Of a stretch of 64,000 bases of DNA, positions 9,468 through 21,969 are shown piece after piece. The notes beneath the pieces were generated by a model that was not told the origin of the DNA, made no database searches, and saw nothing but the letters and a program-made list of their open reading frames with translations. The number at the start of each line of letters is the position of its first letter. Position 1 is the first letter of the stretch. The position numbers and the translations under genes were made by a program. The stretch comes from Desulfonatronum sp. SC1 (lineage in GTDB: Bacteria; Desulfobacterota; Desulfovibrionia; Desulfovibrionales; Desulfonatronaceae). The stretch is from assembly GCF_003046795.1 (NCBI RefSeq), contig NZ_PZKN01000016.1, positions 30,993 through 94,992 of the forward strand, read 5' to 3'.

Positions 9468-11317
9468 GAGTGGACTCCTGAACCACTTTGTTTAGGCCAC
9501 CTTGTCCGAATCGCCTCCACCGCGGCCAAGCAGGCCACAGGGTCGGCCTCATCCAAGGCGCGAATCCGTTTTCGCCAGTTTCTCCCAAAAAGTGGCTCCG
9601 CAAGATACTCACGCAAATGCGCCTCCAGTTCGTCCCGACGCTGGGCCCGCCATTTGGCATCGGCCTTTTCCAGGATATCCTTGAGTTTGAGTTCCTCGAA
9701 CATTTTCAACACCGTTCCCGCGCCCAGACTCCCGGCTCCGGCGGCCCCGGCCACCCCAAGCTGGCCCACCGCGCCGAATACCCCTCCGGACACGGCCAAA
9801 TCCAAAACCAGGGCCGCGCCGCCCAGTAACACCAGCATTTCCGACAACGTCCCCACCAGGGAGCCGTACCAGGGATGCTGTCGCGACCAATTCCGCACGT
9901 CGGCCCGCAGCGCTTCCTTCCAGTCGTCGCGCACCGGGGGGGGCTCATGCTCCTGAAGATGCCGGGTCGCTTCCCGGCATCTTTCAGCGGAAAACAATGT
10001 AGTCTCCGAGGAATTATCCCGCCGCCACGCCTCCAGGAGCACGACCACGGCTTCTTCCAATCGTCGCCGCTCCAGTTCCCGGCGATCCCGCAGCACGGCC
10101 CTTCGCTCGGTATCGCGAAATCTCGCGAATAACCCGCGCAAGGACAACAGCATGCCCGCGGCCCGGGCAACGGGCAGGGTGACCATCCGCAGCCACCCCG
10201 GACGACTTTCCTTGACCACGTCGATGATCAGCTCCACCAGTTCCCCGGCGGGAAACTGGGACCCGGCGATCCGTTCGCTGACCTCGACGATTCGCCGATC
10301 CGCGACAACCAATCGCTGGGTCAGCGACTCACGCAGGTCATGAGCTTCCCTTGCCACGGCCCCGGCAGAGGTCAATACTTGGTCCACGACCTCCAAAAGG
10401 TTGGACCAGTACACCTCAACGGCGTCTTGGCCCTTGATTAAGAACCAAAAATCCGGACCATTCGGGTTCAGCGGCCGGATATCCTCCAACTTCGGAGAAA
10501 CGTCGCGCGGGGCATAGTACACCGCCGCCTGTTCCAGAAACGCGCCGATCCGCCGTCCATCCCATCGCAAATCCTGAAATTCCGGAGTCTGTCGGACATG
10601 CTTCAACACATCCTCCCAGATGTCCCGGGCCACTTCAGCCTCGTTGGGAGTGGACAGTTTGGTAATCACGTAGACCAGATGCCCGGCCCGTCTGGCCACG
10701 GCTCGGAGCTGCTCCATCACCGCGGCGTCCTTGTAGGCTTCGGGATAGACCATGAATATCACGGTCTCCGCCCGCCCGAGCATGGCTTCGGCCCGGGTCC
10801 GATTGCTCTGCTCCACGGTATTAAAGTCCGGTACGTCCACCAGGACCATCCAGGCTGACTCCGATTGCCGATCCGCTTGGTCATCCCGGTAATATTGAAA
10901 ATAAAGGTTCTTCCCCGGTCGTCGTCCGTCCCGGAGCATGTCCATTTCCTGCAATGGATACAGCTCGTAGCCGGGAAAGATTTCTCCCAGGTCCAGAACG
11001 TCACGCAAGGGCTCCGGCACGGCAGCGGCGGGATTGGAGGTCATGGGCCGCCTCGTTTCACCGGCAGGAACGGGAATGCCGGTCAGTAGCCGAAAGACCG
11101 TGCTTTTCCCGGCCCCACTAGGACCGAAAAGTACACAGACCAAACAAATCCGTCCCTCATGGGCGATTATCCGCACCGGCTTGCCCACCAACTCGGACCA
11201 TCCAGGCAGGTCGTTCAGTTCGCCATCATCCCGGTCCAAAGCCCGATGCAGCCTGGGCACCCATTCCAGAAGGCGGCTGATTTGTTGAATGATTGACGAA
11301 AAGTCGATTTTAGGCAT
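9464..11317 (-). CDS. Membrane-associated GTPase, first of a coupled pair
   Basis: 617 residues. The P-loop FGPSGAGKSTVFRLL is at about 64-78. The G3-like motif is VDVPDFNTVE; G4 is degenerate (VITKLSTPNE instead of NKxD), so nucleotide specificity may differ from its partner. A hydrophobic glycine-rich region around residues 505-545 (LVLLGGAALVLDLAVSGGVFG) could insert in membrane. Domain order and length parallel the downstream GTPase, suggesting an old duplication with specialisation into a heteromeric pair. The ATG at 11317 starts MPKIDFSSIIQQ. The promoter must lie in the AT-rich gap to its right. Confidence 0.75.
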   Translation of the reverse strand: MPKIDFSSIIQQISRLLEWVPRLHRALDRDDGELNDLPGWSELVGKPVRIIAHEGRICLVCVLFGPSGAGKSTVFRLLTGIPVPAGETRRPMTSNPAAAVPEPLRDVLDLGEIFPGYELYPLQEMDMLRDGRRPGKNLYFQYYRDDQADRQSESAWMVLVDVPDFNTVEQSNRTRAEAMLGRAETVIFMVYPEAYKDAAVMEQLRAVARRAGHLVYVITKLSTPNEAEVARDIWEDVLKHVRQTPEFQDLRWDGRRIGAFLEQAAVYYAPRDVSPKLEDIRPLNPNGPDFWFLIKGQDAVEVYWSNLLEVVDQVLTSAGAVAREAHDLRESLTQRLVVADRRIVEVSERIAGSQFPAGELVELIIDVVKESRPGWLRMVTLPVARAAGMLLSLRGLFARFRDTERRAVLRDRRELERRRLEEAVVVLLEAWRRDNSSETTLFSAERCREATRHLQEHEPPPVRDDWKEALRADVRNWSRQHPWYGSLVGTLSEMLVLLGGAALVLDLAVSGGVFGAVGQLGVAGAAGAGSLGAGTVLKMFEELKLKDILEKADAKWRAQRRDELEAHLREYLAEPLFGRNWRKRIRALDEADPVACLAAVEAIRTRWPKQSGSGVHS

Positions 11318-11764
11318 GGATTATTTAGTGGATGGCGCAATATCGGATCAAAAATCGCAAAAGGAGCGAGAAAATGGAGCAAGGCTGCACTTCCGTGCTT
11401 GTTGATCTTGAAATTCAAGCTTGATAATTTTGTAATTTTTTGTCAATAAATCCAAAATTGAACTCCTCGTGGAGTTAATCGCTATTTTTGATATCTTCCC
11501 ACAATATTGCTATTATATTTGAAAGGTGAAAAAGTATTCTTTGTAAAATTCCGCTTGTGACATCTATTTTACTCTTATATTTATTTACTTTATATTTCAC
11601 TTCCAAAATATATTTCACTACAAATCTGCATCCATACTGTATTCTTCATAAAATCAATTCTTTCAAAATATATATTACATCGGAAAAGTTTTTTTAATAT
11701 TTTTGCAAAGCAATTCTACTTTTTACATATTTAGAATTTTAAAATAATATTAGGAATAACTATA
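11318..11764. other. AT-rich intergenic region between divergent operons
   Basis: About 450 bases, much richer in A and T than the flanking GTPase genes. It separates the leftward GTPase pair from the rightward PilZ/EAL-HDOD pair, so promoters for both should be here. A small perfect hairpin AACTCC-tcgt-GGAGTT is at 11461-11476. No RNA gene, DnaA-box cluster or insertion-sequence end was recognised. The base composition suggests acquired DNA or a silenced (xenogeneic) promoter region. Confidence 0.5.
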
Positions 11765-11857
11765 ATGAGTGAAATTAATTCAAAAAAAAAAATAAGCAAA
11801 AACTTATCCAACCTATTAAGCCGCTTCCCATTCTGGAATGCGGATACAACCTATTAA
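11765..11857 (+). other. Probable N-terminal part of the PilZ gene, out of frame
   Basis: An ATG at 11765, preceded by AGGA at 11752-11755, opens a 30-codon frame (MSEINSKKK...) that ends in TAA overlapping the ATG at 11857. The frame crosses a run of 11 A at 11782-11792. One extra A there would join it to the PilZ frame, giving an extension that reads LIQPIKPLPILECGYNLL just before MRVGERLHIKI. That extension is the kind of sequence expected before a YcgR-like N-terminal domain. The fragment could instead be a leader peptide. Confidence 0.5.
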
Positions 11858-12477
11858 TGCGCGTAGGAGAGCGGCTTCATATAAAAATATGTAGTACAGG
11901 TGAGCGATTGTGGGGCGAATTAGTTGGATTTAAACAGGGTGAATTTCTTCTTGTTTGGTTGCATAATCTGATAACAAAACATAAAATTGTTACTGAAAAT
12001 AACACTGTTACTGTAAGAGGAATGAATGTTGATTATCAGCTATGCGGATTCAAAACTACAGTATCTAAAATAATTATTAAACCTTATCCTCTTGTTTTTT
12101 TAAAATTCCCATCTTTTTTTGAGAAACTACACCTGAGACGTCACGACAGAATGGACTGCTTCCTCCCTGCTCAGATGTTACTCGATGGAAACGAATACAA
12201 AACCATGATCGTTAACCTTTCACAAGGTGGAGCGCGAATCGTTCTGGATCTGAATAATTCAGACATTTCCCCGGATCAATGCGAGGGACGCGAAGTATAT
12301 CTTGTTTTCAAAACCGCAAATAATGACAAAGAGGTGTATGCTAAATCCTTCGTTCGCAGTGCCAATAACGAAGCAAGAATGGCCCTCGGACTTGAATTTA
12401 TCGAACTTATCGGCGAATCACATGCAATTATCGATGAGTATGTCTCCAGCATCAAGGAATATTCCACCTTTAAATAG
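11857..12477 (+). CDS. PilZ domain protein (c-di-GMP receptor type)
   Basis: 206 residues from the in-frame ATG at 11857, or about 237 if joined to the upstream fragment at 11765. The N-terminal half looks like a YcgR-type flagellar-brake N domain (GELVGFKQGEFLLVWL). The C-terminal PilZ domain has the c-di-GMP-binding RRHDRMDC motif at about residues 93-100 (family pattern RxxxR) and the second motif NLSQGGARIVL (family D/NxSxxG). It ends 14 bases before an EAL-HDOD gene, so both probably serve c-di-GMP signalling to surface motility or adhesion. AT-rich like the region upstream. The start is uncertain because of the poly-A run. Confidence 0.75.
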   Translation: MRVGERLHIKICSTGERLWGELVGFKQGEFLLVWLHNLITKHKIVTENNTVTVRGMNVDYQLCGFKTTVSKIIIKPYPLVFLKFPSFFEKLHLRRHDRMDCFLPAQMLLDGNEYKTMIVNLSQGGARIVLDLNNSDISPDQCEGREVYLVFKTANNDKEVYAKSFVRSANNEARMALGLEFIELIGESHAIIDEYVSSIKEYSTFK

Positions 12478-12491
12478 GAATTTCAAAACCA

Positions 12492-13778
12492 ATGGATCAA
12501 GCTTCGTTGACACCTCCAAAGACAACATATCTGCCTATTTTTATCGGAAGACAGACAATTTACGATAATCGTTTGAATGTCTGGGGATATGAGCTTTTAT
12601 TCAGATCCAGCGGAAACGATAATGTTGCTCAGTTTTCTGACCCGGAGCAGGCCACTGCCATGGTGATTACCGAAGGCTTCTCCATGGCGACCGAATCGAT
12701 ACCAAAAGGAAGGAAAATTTTCATAAACTACCCAACAGGATTACTTTTAAAAAACGCCCCTCTCGCCCTTCCTAAAGAAAATTGCGTCATCGAGGTCCTT
12801 GAAACCGTGAAACCCAATCCGGAGATCATCGCATCCTTGAGCACGCTCAAAGACAACGGATATACCATTGCTTTGGATGATTATGTCGGTCAGCCAGGAT
12901 ATGATCCCTTATTGGAGTTGGCGGATATCATCAAGGTTGAGTTTCTAGGTCGTCCCTGGACGGAACTCATTAAAATTGGACAAAAACTACATAAATATAG
13001 GTGTTTGCTTCTTGCAGAAAAAGTTGAAAACAGGCCGACTCTGGAACTGGCTGCCTCTCTGGGCTTTTCCTATTTTCAAGGTTTTTTCTTTTCTCGTCCT
13101 GAAATTATCACTGGAAGAACCATCCCAACAGCGGTCGTCAACAGAATCCGACTGATCCATGAAATAAACGCAAAAGACTTCGAAGTGTCCCAAGTGGCAA
13201 AAATAATCAGTCAAGATCCCGGGCTGAGTTTCCGGTTACTGAAACATATTAATTCCGTCTTTTATTCCTTTAGGCATAATGTTCGTTCCATTTCTCAAGC
13301 CGTAACATTGATGGGCTCTCGAGCCATTAAGCAATGGGCCATGTTGTCCATGCTTGCCGACATTGGCTCTGAGGGGAAAAATCAGGAACTCCTTTTCAGC
13401 AGTGTTCATCGAGCCCGTTTTCTTGAAATACTCGCCGTCGAGGCTAATCAACGTAAACATGACCCGGATACGATGTTCCTTCTTGGACTCTTTTCCAACC
13501 TCGATGCCATGCTCAATCTCCCTATGGAAGATATCCTCATTCATCTGCCGTTGGAAAAAGATATTGGAGCGGCATTACGTGGGGAAGATAACTTCATGCG
13601 CCAGTGGATCAAGATGACCATTGCAGTGGAAAGGGGTGATTGGACGAGTGTGGTTTCTATGATCGACTTCTTCCGGCTAGATGAACAAAAAACAGCCATG
13701 AATCACCTCCGTGCGGCTGATTGGGCTTATAAAATGCTCTTCGCTCAACAAGCTACGGAGAATCCTTCTTTGAAATGA
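12492..13778 (+). CDS. EAL-HDOD signalling protein (YuxH-like)
   Basis: 428 residues. Residues about 18-220 form an EAL-like domain and about 222-410 an HDOD domain. The EAL signature is degenerate (VWGYELLFRSSG in place of ExLxR), but LEVLETVKP-like and ALDDYVGQ segments remain. Phosphodiesterase activity is therefore doubtful, and the protein is more likely a c-di-GMP sensor or partner. The HDOD part shows IISQDPGLSFRLLKHINS and SISQAVTLMGSRAIKQW, typical of the family. It follows the PilZ gene closely and probably shares its transcript. Confidence 0.85.
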   Translation: MDQASLTPPKTTYLPIFIGRQTIYDNRLNVWGYELLFRSSGNDNVAQFSDPEQATAMVITEGFSMATESIPKGRKIFINYPTGLLLKNAPLALPKENCVIEVLETVKPNPEIIASLSTLKDNGYTIALDDYVGQPGYDPLLELADIIKVEFLGRPWTELIKIGQKLHKYRCLLLAEKVENRPTLELAASLGFSYFQGFFFSRPEIITGRTIPTAVVNRIRLIHEINAKDFEVSQVAKIISQDPGLSFRLLKHINSVFYSFRHNVRSISQAVTLMGSRAIKQWAMLSMLADIGSEGKNQELLFSSVHRARFLEILAVEANQRKHDPDTMFLLGLFSNLDAMLNLPMEDILIHLPLEKDIGAALRGEDNFMRQWIKMTIAVERGDWTSVVSMIDFFRLDEQKTAMNHLRAADWAYKMLFAQQATENPSLK

Positions 13779-13799
13779 TTTTTTTATCAATAATAAAAA

Positions 13800-14963
13800 T
13801 TACGCTGATAACTGCTCGATATACCCCTCCAATCGCCGCATACCCTCCTCTATATTTTCCAGGGAATTAGCGTAGGAAAAACGCAGGAAGCCCTCGGCGT
13901 TGGCGCCGAAGTCGATGCCTGGGGCCACGCCGATCTTGATCCTATCCAGGATGTCGAAGGCCAGTTTCAAGGAGTCCGTTCCCAAATGCCGGGCATTGGC
14001 CAGGACGTAGAAGGCGCCAGTGGGTTCCACGGCGACGCCCAGGCCGAGTTCCCGCAGTCGGCGGACCAAGTATTTACGTCGTTGATCGTAGACGGCCCGC
14101 ATCCGGGCCACGTCCGGTCCGGCGGATTCCAAGGCCGCTATCCCGGCCCATTGGGCCATGGCGTTCGCGGAAATGAAAAAATTCTGATGCAGAATGCGCA
14201 GGGTGGGGATAAATTCCTTCGGGGCGATGACATAGCCAAGCCGCCATCCGGTCATTGCGTAGGCCTTGGAAAACCCGTTGAAGACGAAGGCCCGGTTCGT
14301 GAATTCGAGGATGCTTCGCTCCCGGCCCTCGTAGACCAAGCCGTGATATATCTCGTCGGAGAGAATCCAGGGATGCCCTTCCGATTCGGCGCAATTCCGG
14401 GCCAGGGTTTGCATCCGTTCAGCGGAGAGCAAGGTTCCGGTGGGATTGGACGGAGAATTGATCAGCAGCCCGCGGGTCTTGGGCGTTATTCTGGATCGCA
14501 CGTCCTCGGGCCGGAACTGAAACCCGTCCTCTTCCAACGTGGGCACGCACACCGACACGCCGCCGACAAAGCGCACGAAATTCAGATAACAGGCATAATG
14601 AGGGTCCGAGACGATAATCTCCTCCCCCGCGGCCAGCAGGGCCGAAAAAACGAGAAACATAGCAGGTGAAGTACCGGCGGTGACAATGATCTGGTCCGGA
14701 TGGACGTCGACTCCATAGGTCGCATGGTAGTGGCGGCAGATGGCCTCCCGAAGCTCAATAATCCCCTGGCTGTGGGTGTAGTGGGTGTGGCCGTCCATCA
14801 AGGCCTTGCAGGCGGCCTGTTTGATGCACTCCGGGGTGTCGAAGTCCGGTTCGCCGATCTGCATGTGGATCACGTCGTGCCCCTGGCAGGCGATGCTTTG
14901 ACATTTCTCAAGAACTTCCATTACATAAAACGGCTTCATGCCGGTACAGCGATATCTACTCAT
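13800..14963 (-). CDS. Class I/II PLP-dependent aminotransferase
   Basis: 387 residues from the ATG at 14963 (MSRYRCTGMKPFYVMEV); an in-frame upstream extension to 15035 lacks family character. Fold-type I motifs: IGEPDFDTPECI near the start, SNPTGTLLSAERM, SDEIYHGLVYEG, and the PLP lysine in FNGFSKAYAMTGWRLGY, with the phosphate-binding arginine following. This matches aspartate/alanine-type aminotransferases of subgroup I-alpha; the exact amino acid cannot be fixed. It stands alone on the minus strand, converging on the EAL-HDOD gene. Confidence 0.9.
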   Translation of the reverse strand: MSRYRCTGMKPFYVMEVLEKCQSIACQGHDVIHMQIGEPDFDTPECIKQAACKALMDGHTHYTHSQGIIELREAICRHYHATYGVDVHPDQIIVTAGTSPAMFLVFSALLAAGEEIIVSDPHYACYLNFVRFVGGVSVCVPTLEEDGFQFRPEDVRSRITPKTRGLLINSPSNPTGTLLSAERMQTLARNCAESEGHPWILSDEIYHGLVYEGRERSILEFTNRAFVFNGFSKAYAMTGWRLGYVIAPKEFIPTLRILHQNFFISANAMAQWAGIAALESAGPDVARMRAVYDQRRKYLVRRLRELGLGVAVEPTGAFYVLANARHLGTDSLKLAFDILDRIKIGVAPGIDFGANAEGFLRFSYANSLENIEEGMRRLEGYIEQLSA

Positions 14964-15062
14964 AATGTGCGCTCCAATGCTATTTGATCGCGGGTTCCTA
15001 TCGAGGATTCCGCCCGCGACCGCAATCCCAAACACTATGCCAGGACGAACGGAAAGAAAAGT

Positions 15063-15551
15063 TTGAGCGACCAGTTGCCCCTCCTTTCAGAATCCGATTT
15101 TGCCAGCCATCACCATCAGCACCTTTTCCACATCTCAGGAAAAGGATATTTCCTGACGTGGTTTGACCGAGATATGGAAATAATCCTGGATGAATCGTGG
15201 CGTTCTTCACCCAGCGTGGCTTTTGCCCTCCATCAACGGATAATCCAGCGGATAATGGAAAAGCTTGTCGTTCGAATTCCCCAGGTTCGCGAACACGGAT
15301 GCGCTCCGCTGCCGCCCTGGACCCCGGTTTTAAATAGGGCCATGGTTCCGCTTGACGTCCGGTATCTTCCCGGCGGCCGATTCAACCTCACTTACGCGGT
15401 GTTGACCTTTTGGCCATGGCGAAACGGGTGTGCCGGATGTGCTTTGCGTCAAGGCGATCAAAGTTCTGGCCAGCGAGATTGTGAAGGAAGATTTTTCGAT
15501 GTTCACAACTCCTTCTTAACATCGGGGTTTGAGCCCTATAATGGGGTCTAA
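15063..15551 (+). CDS. Hypothetical protein, possibly frameshifted at its 3' end
   Basis: An open frame of 162 codons from a TTG start (MSDQLPLLSESDFASHHHQ), lying divergently from the aminotransferase and 220 bases before dnaN. I do not recognise a family. After GGRFNLTYAVL the frame becomes Trp/Cys/Gly-rich and compositionally odd. If one T is removed from the TTTT run at 15408-15411, the reading continues as GHGETGVPDVLCVKAIKVLA and stops at 15517-15519, a far more protein-like ending. The gene is therefore either broken or affected by a sequence error. Coding status is moderate. Confidence 0.45.
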   Translation: MSDQLPLLSESDFASHHHQHLFHISGKGYFLTWFDRDMEIILDESWRSSPSVAFALHQRIIQRIMEKLVVRIPQVREHGCAPLPPWTPVLNRAMVPLDVRYLPGGRFNLTYAVLTFWPWRNGCAGCALRQGDQSSGQRDCEGRFFDVHNSFLTSGFEPYNGV

Positions 15552-15572
15552 AAATCTTATTATTTTAATATG

Positions 15573-15602
15573 ATGACAAAGATAGAAAAAGCATGGTATA
15601 TA
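15573..15602 (+). promoter_or_regulatory. Possible sigma-70 promoter for dnaN
   Basis: ATGACA (15573-15578) and TATATA (15597-15602) are separated by 18 bases. They lie 170 bases before the dnaN start in an AT-rich leader. The match is moderate and other AT-rich hexamers occur nearby. Confidence 0.3.
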
Positions 15603-15772
15603 ACTCTGTTTTTTACGAACAGAAGATACCTCCAACCATGAGCCTCACCTAATAAAGAACAAAGGCCATCTTGTTCCGCACCCTTGAAGCAACTTTTTTT
15701 TCTTCTTAAAAATCATACAAATATATCAAATATCAACAAAGTGACAATGCTCATAACAAGAGGAGTATTCAT

Positions 15773-16936
15773 ATGAAATTTCTTATACAGAGAGAAGAAA
15801 TTCTCCCCGCACTCCAACAAGCTGCCCAGATCACCAGCGTGAAGACAGGAGCCGTGTACCTCCGTTCAACGTGGCTCAAAGTGGAAAACGACCAATTGCG
15901 GATCATGGCCACGGATTCAAATATTGAGTTTTTCGGTGTCTTTTCCCCAGAGGTCAAAGAAGACGGGCTCGTGGGCGTCAATGGGCGCCATCTGTACGAT
16001 TTGATCCGTAAACTGCACCCCGGAGAGCTGCAATTTCTCGTGGATGAAAAAGCCAATAATTTGGTGGTCAAGCAAAACAAGCGCAAATATGTCCTACCCA
16101 TCAATGAGAACTACTGGTTTCAACCCCTCTCCGTGTTTCCTGAGGAGAACGCCATCTCCTTGTCCGGGGAGACTCTCTCGACGATCATCGACAAGGTTTC
16201 CTACTCCGTCAGCGACGACGACACGTTGCAGGCCTTCAACTGCATGCTCCTGAAGTACGCTGCCAAGGATCAAAAAGTCGACTTTTGTGGTCTGAACGGC
16301 CATCAGCTAGCCCTGTGCAAACTGGAGCACGAAGGACTGCAAAACCTGTTGCCGGAACAGGGCATTTTGATAAGCAAGAAGTATCTCCTCGAACTGAAGC
16401 GCATGATTCCCCTGAAGAAAATTGAACTGAATATCCAGAATAACAGATTATATTGCCGTTCCTGGGATTTCAAGGAGAACATCAGTCTTCCTCTTTCCTT
16501 GTACGACTACCCGGACTACAATCAGTTGCTGGCCAAACACGCCTCGTCGTATCCCAGCGGGATGGACGTGGATAGACGGGGTTTAGTGGACGCCTTGGAC
16601 CGGATTCTGATCTTCAATACGGATAACAGTATGTGCACTTTTTTTGAGTTCAGTGAGGGCATGGTGCAGATGGATGTGCAATCCGAGGAAAAAGGCGAAG
16701 CTAAGGAATTTCTTGATGTCGTATTTCAGGGCAATTTGAAGAAGATCGCCTTTCCAACACGTGATCTGATAGGAATTCTCTCTCACTTCGATTCGGACCA
16801 AATCCATTTTCACTTTACCAGTTCGGATGGACCGTGCTTTATCGAAGACGTCAATGATCCGGATTACAAAGTTTTGATCATGCCGATGCAGATATCCGAC
16901 GAAGTGATATACACGGATACTGACACGGAAGCATAG
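15773..16936 (+). CDS. dnaN: DNA polymerase III beta subunit (sliding clamp)
   Basis: 387 residues of the three-domain beta-clamp fold, which encircles DNA and tethers the replicative polymerase. It begins MKFLIQREEILPAL, typical of the family, and ends in the clamp peptide-binding region with DDPDYKVLIMPMQI-like sequence (VNDPDYKVLIMPMQISD). A good AGAGGAG Shine-Dalgarno precedes the ATG. It leads the run dnaN-gyrB-gyrA. No recF and no dnaA are present beside it, whereas dnaA commonly precedes dnaN. Confidence 0.95.
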   Translation: MKFLIQREEILPALQQAAQITSVKTGAVYLRSTWLKVENDQLRIMATDSNIEFFGVFSPEVKEDGLVGVNGRHLYDLIRKLHPGELQFLVDEKANNLVVKQNKRKYVLPINENYWFQPLSVFPEENAISLSGETLSTIIDKVSYSVSDDDTLQAFNCMLLKYAAKDQKVDFCGLNGHQLALCKLEHEGLQNLLPEQGILISKKYLLELKRMIPLKKIELNIQNNRLYCRSWDFKENISLPLSLYDYPDYNQLLAKHASSYPSGMDVDRRGLVDALDRILIFNTDNSMCTFFEFSEGMVQMDVQSEEKGEAKEFLDVVFQGNLKKIAFPTRDLIGILSHFDSDQIHFHFTSSDGPCFIEDVNDPDYKVLIMPMQISDEVIYTDTDTEA

Positions 16937-16955
16937 CGATCAGACTTAATCATGA

Positions 16956-19376
<2,421 letters not shown>

Positions 19377-19452
19377 TTTTTTTGGCTATTTATCAGGCCA
19401 TTCGTTCAGAACGGTTGATTAATGATCAGCCGATTATTTTTTCGGAGCCATA

Positions 19453-21906
19453 GTGAAGAACAACATATTCATCGAAGAGGAAATGCAGCGCTCCTATTTG
19501 GAGTACGCCCTGAGCGTGATCATCGGCCGGGCCATTCCCGATGTCCGGGACGGGCTCAAGCCGGTGCATCGGCGAATTCTGTTCGCCATGCACGACCTGG
19601 GGAACACCTACAACCGGGCGTACAAGAAATCGGCTCGCATCGTCGGCGACGTGATAGGTAAGTATCACCCCCACGGCGACAGCGCGGTGTACGACGCCAT
19701 GGTCCGCATGGCCCAGGATTTTTCAATGCGCGAACCCCTGGTGGATGGGCAGGGCAATTTCGGGTCCCTGGACGGAGACGCTCCGGCGGCCATGCGGTAC
19801 ACGGAAGTGCGCATGGCCAGGCTGACGTCGGAATTTTTACAGGACATCGACAAGGAAACCGTTCCCTTCCGGCCCAACTACGACAACACCTTGCAGGAGC
19901 CGGAAGTCCTACCCACCAAGGTACCCAATCTACTGCTCAACGGTTCGTCCGGGATCGCGGTGGGCATGGCTACGAACATTCCGCCGCACAATCTCGGCGA
20001 GTTGATTGACGGTCTGCTGTTGTTGCTCAGCAAGCCCGAAGCCGAGGTGGCGGATCTGCTGGAATGCATCAAGGGTCCGGACTTTCCGACCAGCGGATTC
20101 ATCTACGGTCGGCATGGGATCATCGACGCCTACAAGACCGGCAAGGGCTCCATCAAGGTGCGGGGCAAGGTCGAGATCGAGGAGCGCTCCAAGCAGGCTG
20201 AGTCCATTGTCATCACCGAAATCCCCTATGCCCTGAACAAGGCCAGCCTCGTGGAGAAGATCGCACAGATAGTCCATGAAAAAAAGGTGGAGGGGATAAG
20301 CGATCTGCGCGACGAATCCGATCGCAACGGGATTCGGATAGTCATGGATCTGAAGAGAAATGCCATTCCGGAAGTGGTTATCAATTCTTTGTATAAATTT
20401 ACTCCTTTGGAATCATGGTACCACATCAATACCCTGGCGGTGGTTCATAACAGGCCCCAGCTTCTGAAGTTGAAAGACGTTTTGGAACTGTTCATCGAAC
20501 ATCGCAAGGAAGTGGTCCTGAATCGGACCCGCTTTGACCTGAACAAAGCCGAACAGCGGGCGCACATTTTGGAAGGGCTGAAGATAGCCCTGGAGAACAT
20601 CGACGAGGTCATCGAGCTGATCAAGTCCTCCAAGACGCCCGCGGAGGCCAAACAGAAATTGATATCCCGCTTCGCCTTTACGGACCTTCAGAGCCAAGCC
20701 ATCCTGGACATGCGTTTACAGCGCCTGACGAATCTGGAGCGTGACAAACTTTTGGCCGAGTACCAGGAACTGCTTAAGCGGATCGATTATTTGCTGAGCA
20801 TTCTGCGGAACGTGGAGGTTTTAATCCAGGTTATCCGCGAAGAGCTGGTGGAAATCAAAAAATTATACGCCACGCCGCGACGATCGGTGATAGTGGAGGA
20901 AGACGCAAGCAGCATCAACATGGAAGATTTGGTGGGCGACACGGAAGTGGTGATCACCCTGTCCCAACGCGGCTACATCAAACGTACGCCCATGGATACC
21001 TATCAGCAGCAGAAGCGCGGCGGCCGCGGCATCTACGGGGCCTCCACTATTTCCGAGGACATCATTTCCCAGATGTTCACCACCACGAACCACAACTTTA
21101 TCCTGCTGTTCACCAACAAGGGCCGGATGTACAAGATCAAGGCTTACAACATCCCCGAGGGTTCACGCACGGCCCGGGGTATTCACGCCTCCAACCTGCT
21201 GCCCCTGGACAAGGACGAATTCATCGCCACGGCCATGACGATCAAGGATTTCGCCACGGACAAGAACTTTTTGTTCGCCACCAAGCGGGGCGTCGTGAAG
21301 CGCTCTCAGGCTCAACTTTACGTCAACTGCCGCCAAAGCGGCCTGAAGGCGGTCAATCTCCATCCGGAAGACGAACTGATCACCGTGCGGGAGATTTCCT
21401 CCACGGCGGAAGTAGTCCTGATCAGCCGGGACGGGAAATCCATCCGCTTTTCCTGCTCGGATATTCGTTCCACTGGTCGGGCCACGGCAGGGGTCAAGGG
21501 TATGGATTTAAACTACGGTGATCAGGTGGTGTCCTGCGTTGTCACGGACGACGATCAGCGCCAGGAAGTGCTGACCGTTTCGGCCAACGGCTTTGGCAAG
21601 CGCACTCTGCTGGAGAACTACCGCAGCCAATCCCGCGGCGGAAAAGGGGTGATCAACATGCGCGTGACGCCCAAAACAGGACACGTAATCGGATCAGTGC
21701 TGGTCGAATCCGAAGACGATTTGCTGATCCTGACCAGCGCAGGAAAGATCATCCGGATGAACGTGGCCGGAATCAGCCGCGTAGGCCGCGACGCCCAGGG
21801 CGTGACCCTGGTGCGCATGGATCCGGACACCCTGGTGGTTGGCTTCGACCGCGTCGACGCTGACGAGAAGGCGTTGCTGGACAACGGCACGGAGGATGAG
21901 CAATGA
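19453..21906 (+). CDS. gyrA: DNA gyrase subunit A
   Basis: 817 residues from a GTG ([18 protein letters not shown]). The catalytic tyrosine is in [10 protein letters not shown]. The quinolone-determining region reads [18 protein letters not shown], keeping the Ser and Asp associated with drug sensitivity. The C-terminal beta-pinwheel carries the GyrA-box QKRGGRG, which marks gyrase rather than topoisomerase IV. It ends the dnaN-gyrB-gyrA group and is followed by a perfect terminator palindrome. Confidence 0.98.
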   Translation: MKNNIFIEEEMQRSYLEYALSVIIGRAIPDVRDGLKPVHRRILFAMHDLGNTYNRAYKKSARIVGDVIGKYHPHGDSAVYDAMVRMAQDFSMREPLVDGQGNFGSLDGDAPAAMRYTEVRMARLTSEFLQDIDKETVPFRPNYDNTLQEPEVLPTKVPNLLLNGSSGIAVGMATNIPPHNLGELIDGLLLLLSKPEAEVADLLECIKGPDFPTSGFIYGRHGIIDAYKTGKGSIKVRGKVEIEERSKQAESIVITEIPYALNKASLVEKIAQIVHEKKVEGISDLRDESDRNGIRIVMDLKRNAIPEVVINSLYKFTPLESWYHINTLAVVHNRPQLLKLKDVLELFIEHRKEVVLNRTRFDLNKAEQRAHILEGLKIALENIDEVIELIKSSKTPAEAKQKLISRFAFTDLQSQAILDMRLQRLTNLERDKLLAEYQELLKRIDYLLSILRNVEVLIQVIREELVEIKKLYATPRRSVIVEEDASSINMEDLVGDTEVVITLSQRGYIKRTPMDTYQQQKRGGRGIYGASTISEDIISQMFTTTNHNFILLFTNKGRMYKIKAYNIPEGSRTARGIHASNLLPLDKDEFIATAMTIKDFATDKNFLFATKRGVVKRSQAQLYVNCRQSGLKAVNLHPEDELITVREISSTAEVVLISRDGKSIRFSCSDIRSTGRATAGVKGMDLNYGDQVVSCVVTDDDQRQEVLTVSANGFGKRTLLENYRSQSRGGKGVINMRVTPKTGHVIGSVLVESEDDLLILTSAGKIIRMNVAGISRVGRDAQGVTLVRMDPDTLVVGFDRVDADEKALLDNGTEDEQ

Positions 21907-21969
21907 TCAGCTCAGCATCGTCTCTTGCATCCAGTCCGATAAAATAGTTTTTGATTGCGTGGCACCGCG

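Noticed and set aside
15552..15772. AT-rich region before dnaN as a replication origin
   Set aside because: No TTATCCACA-type boxes and no dnaA beside it.
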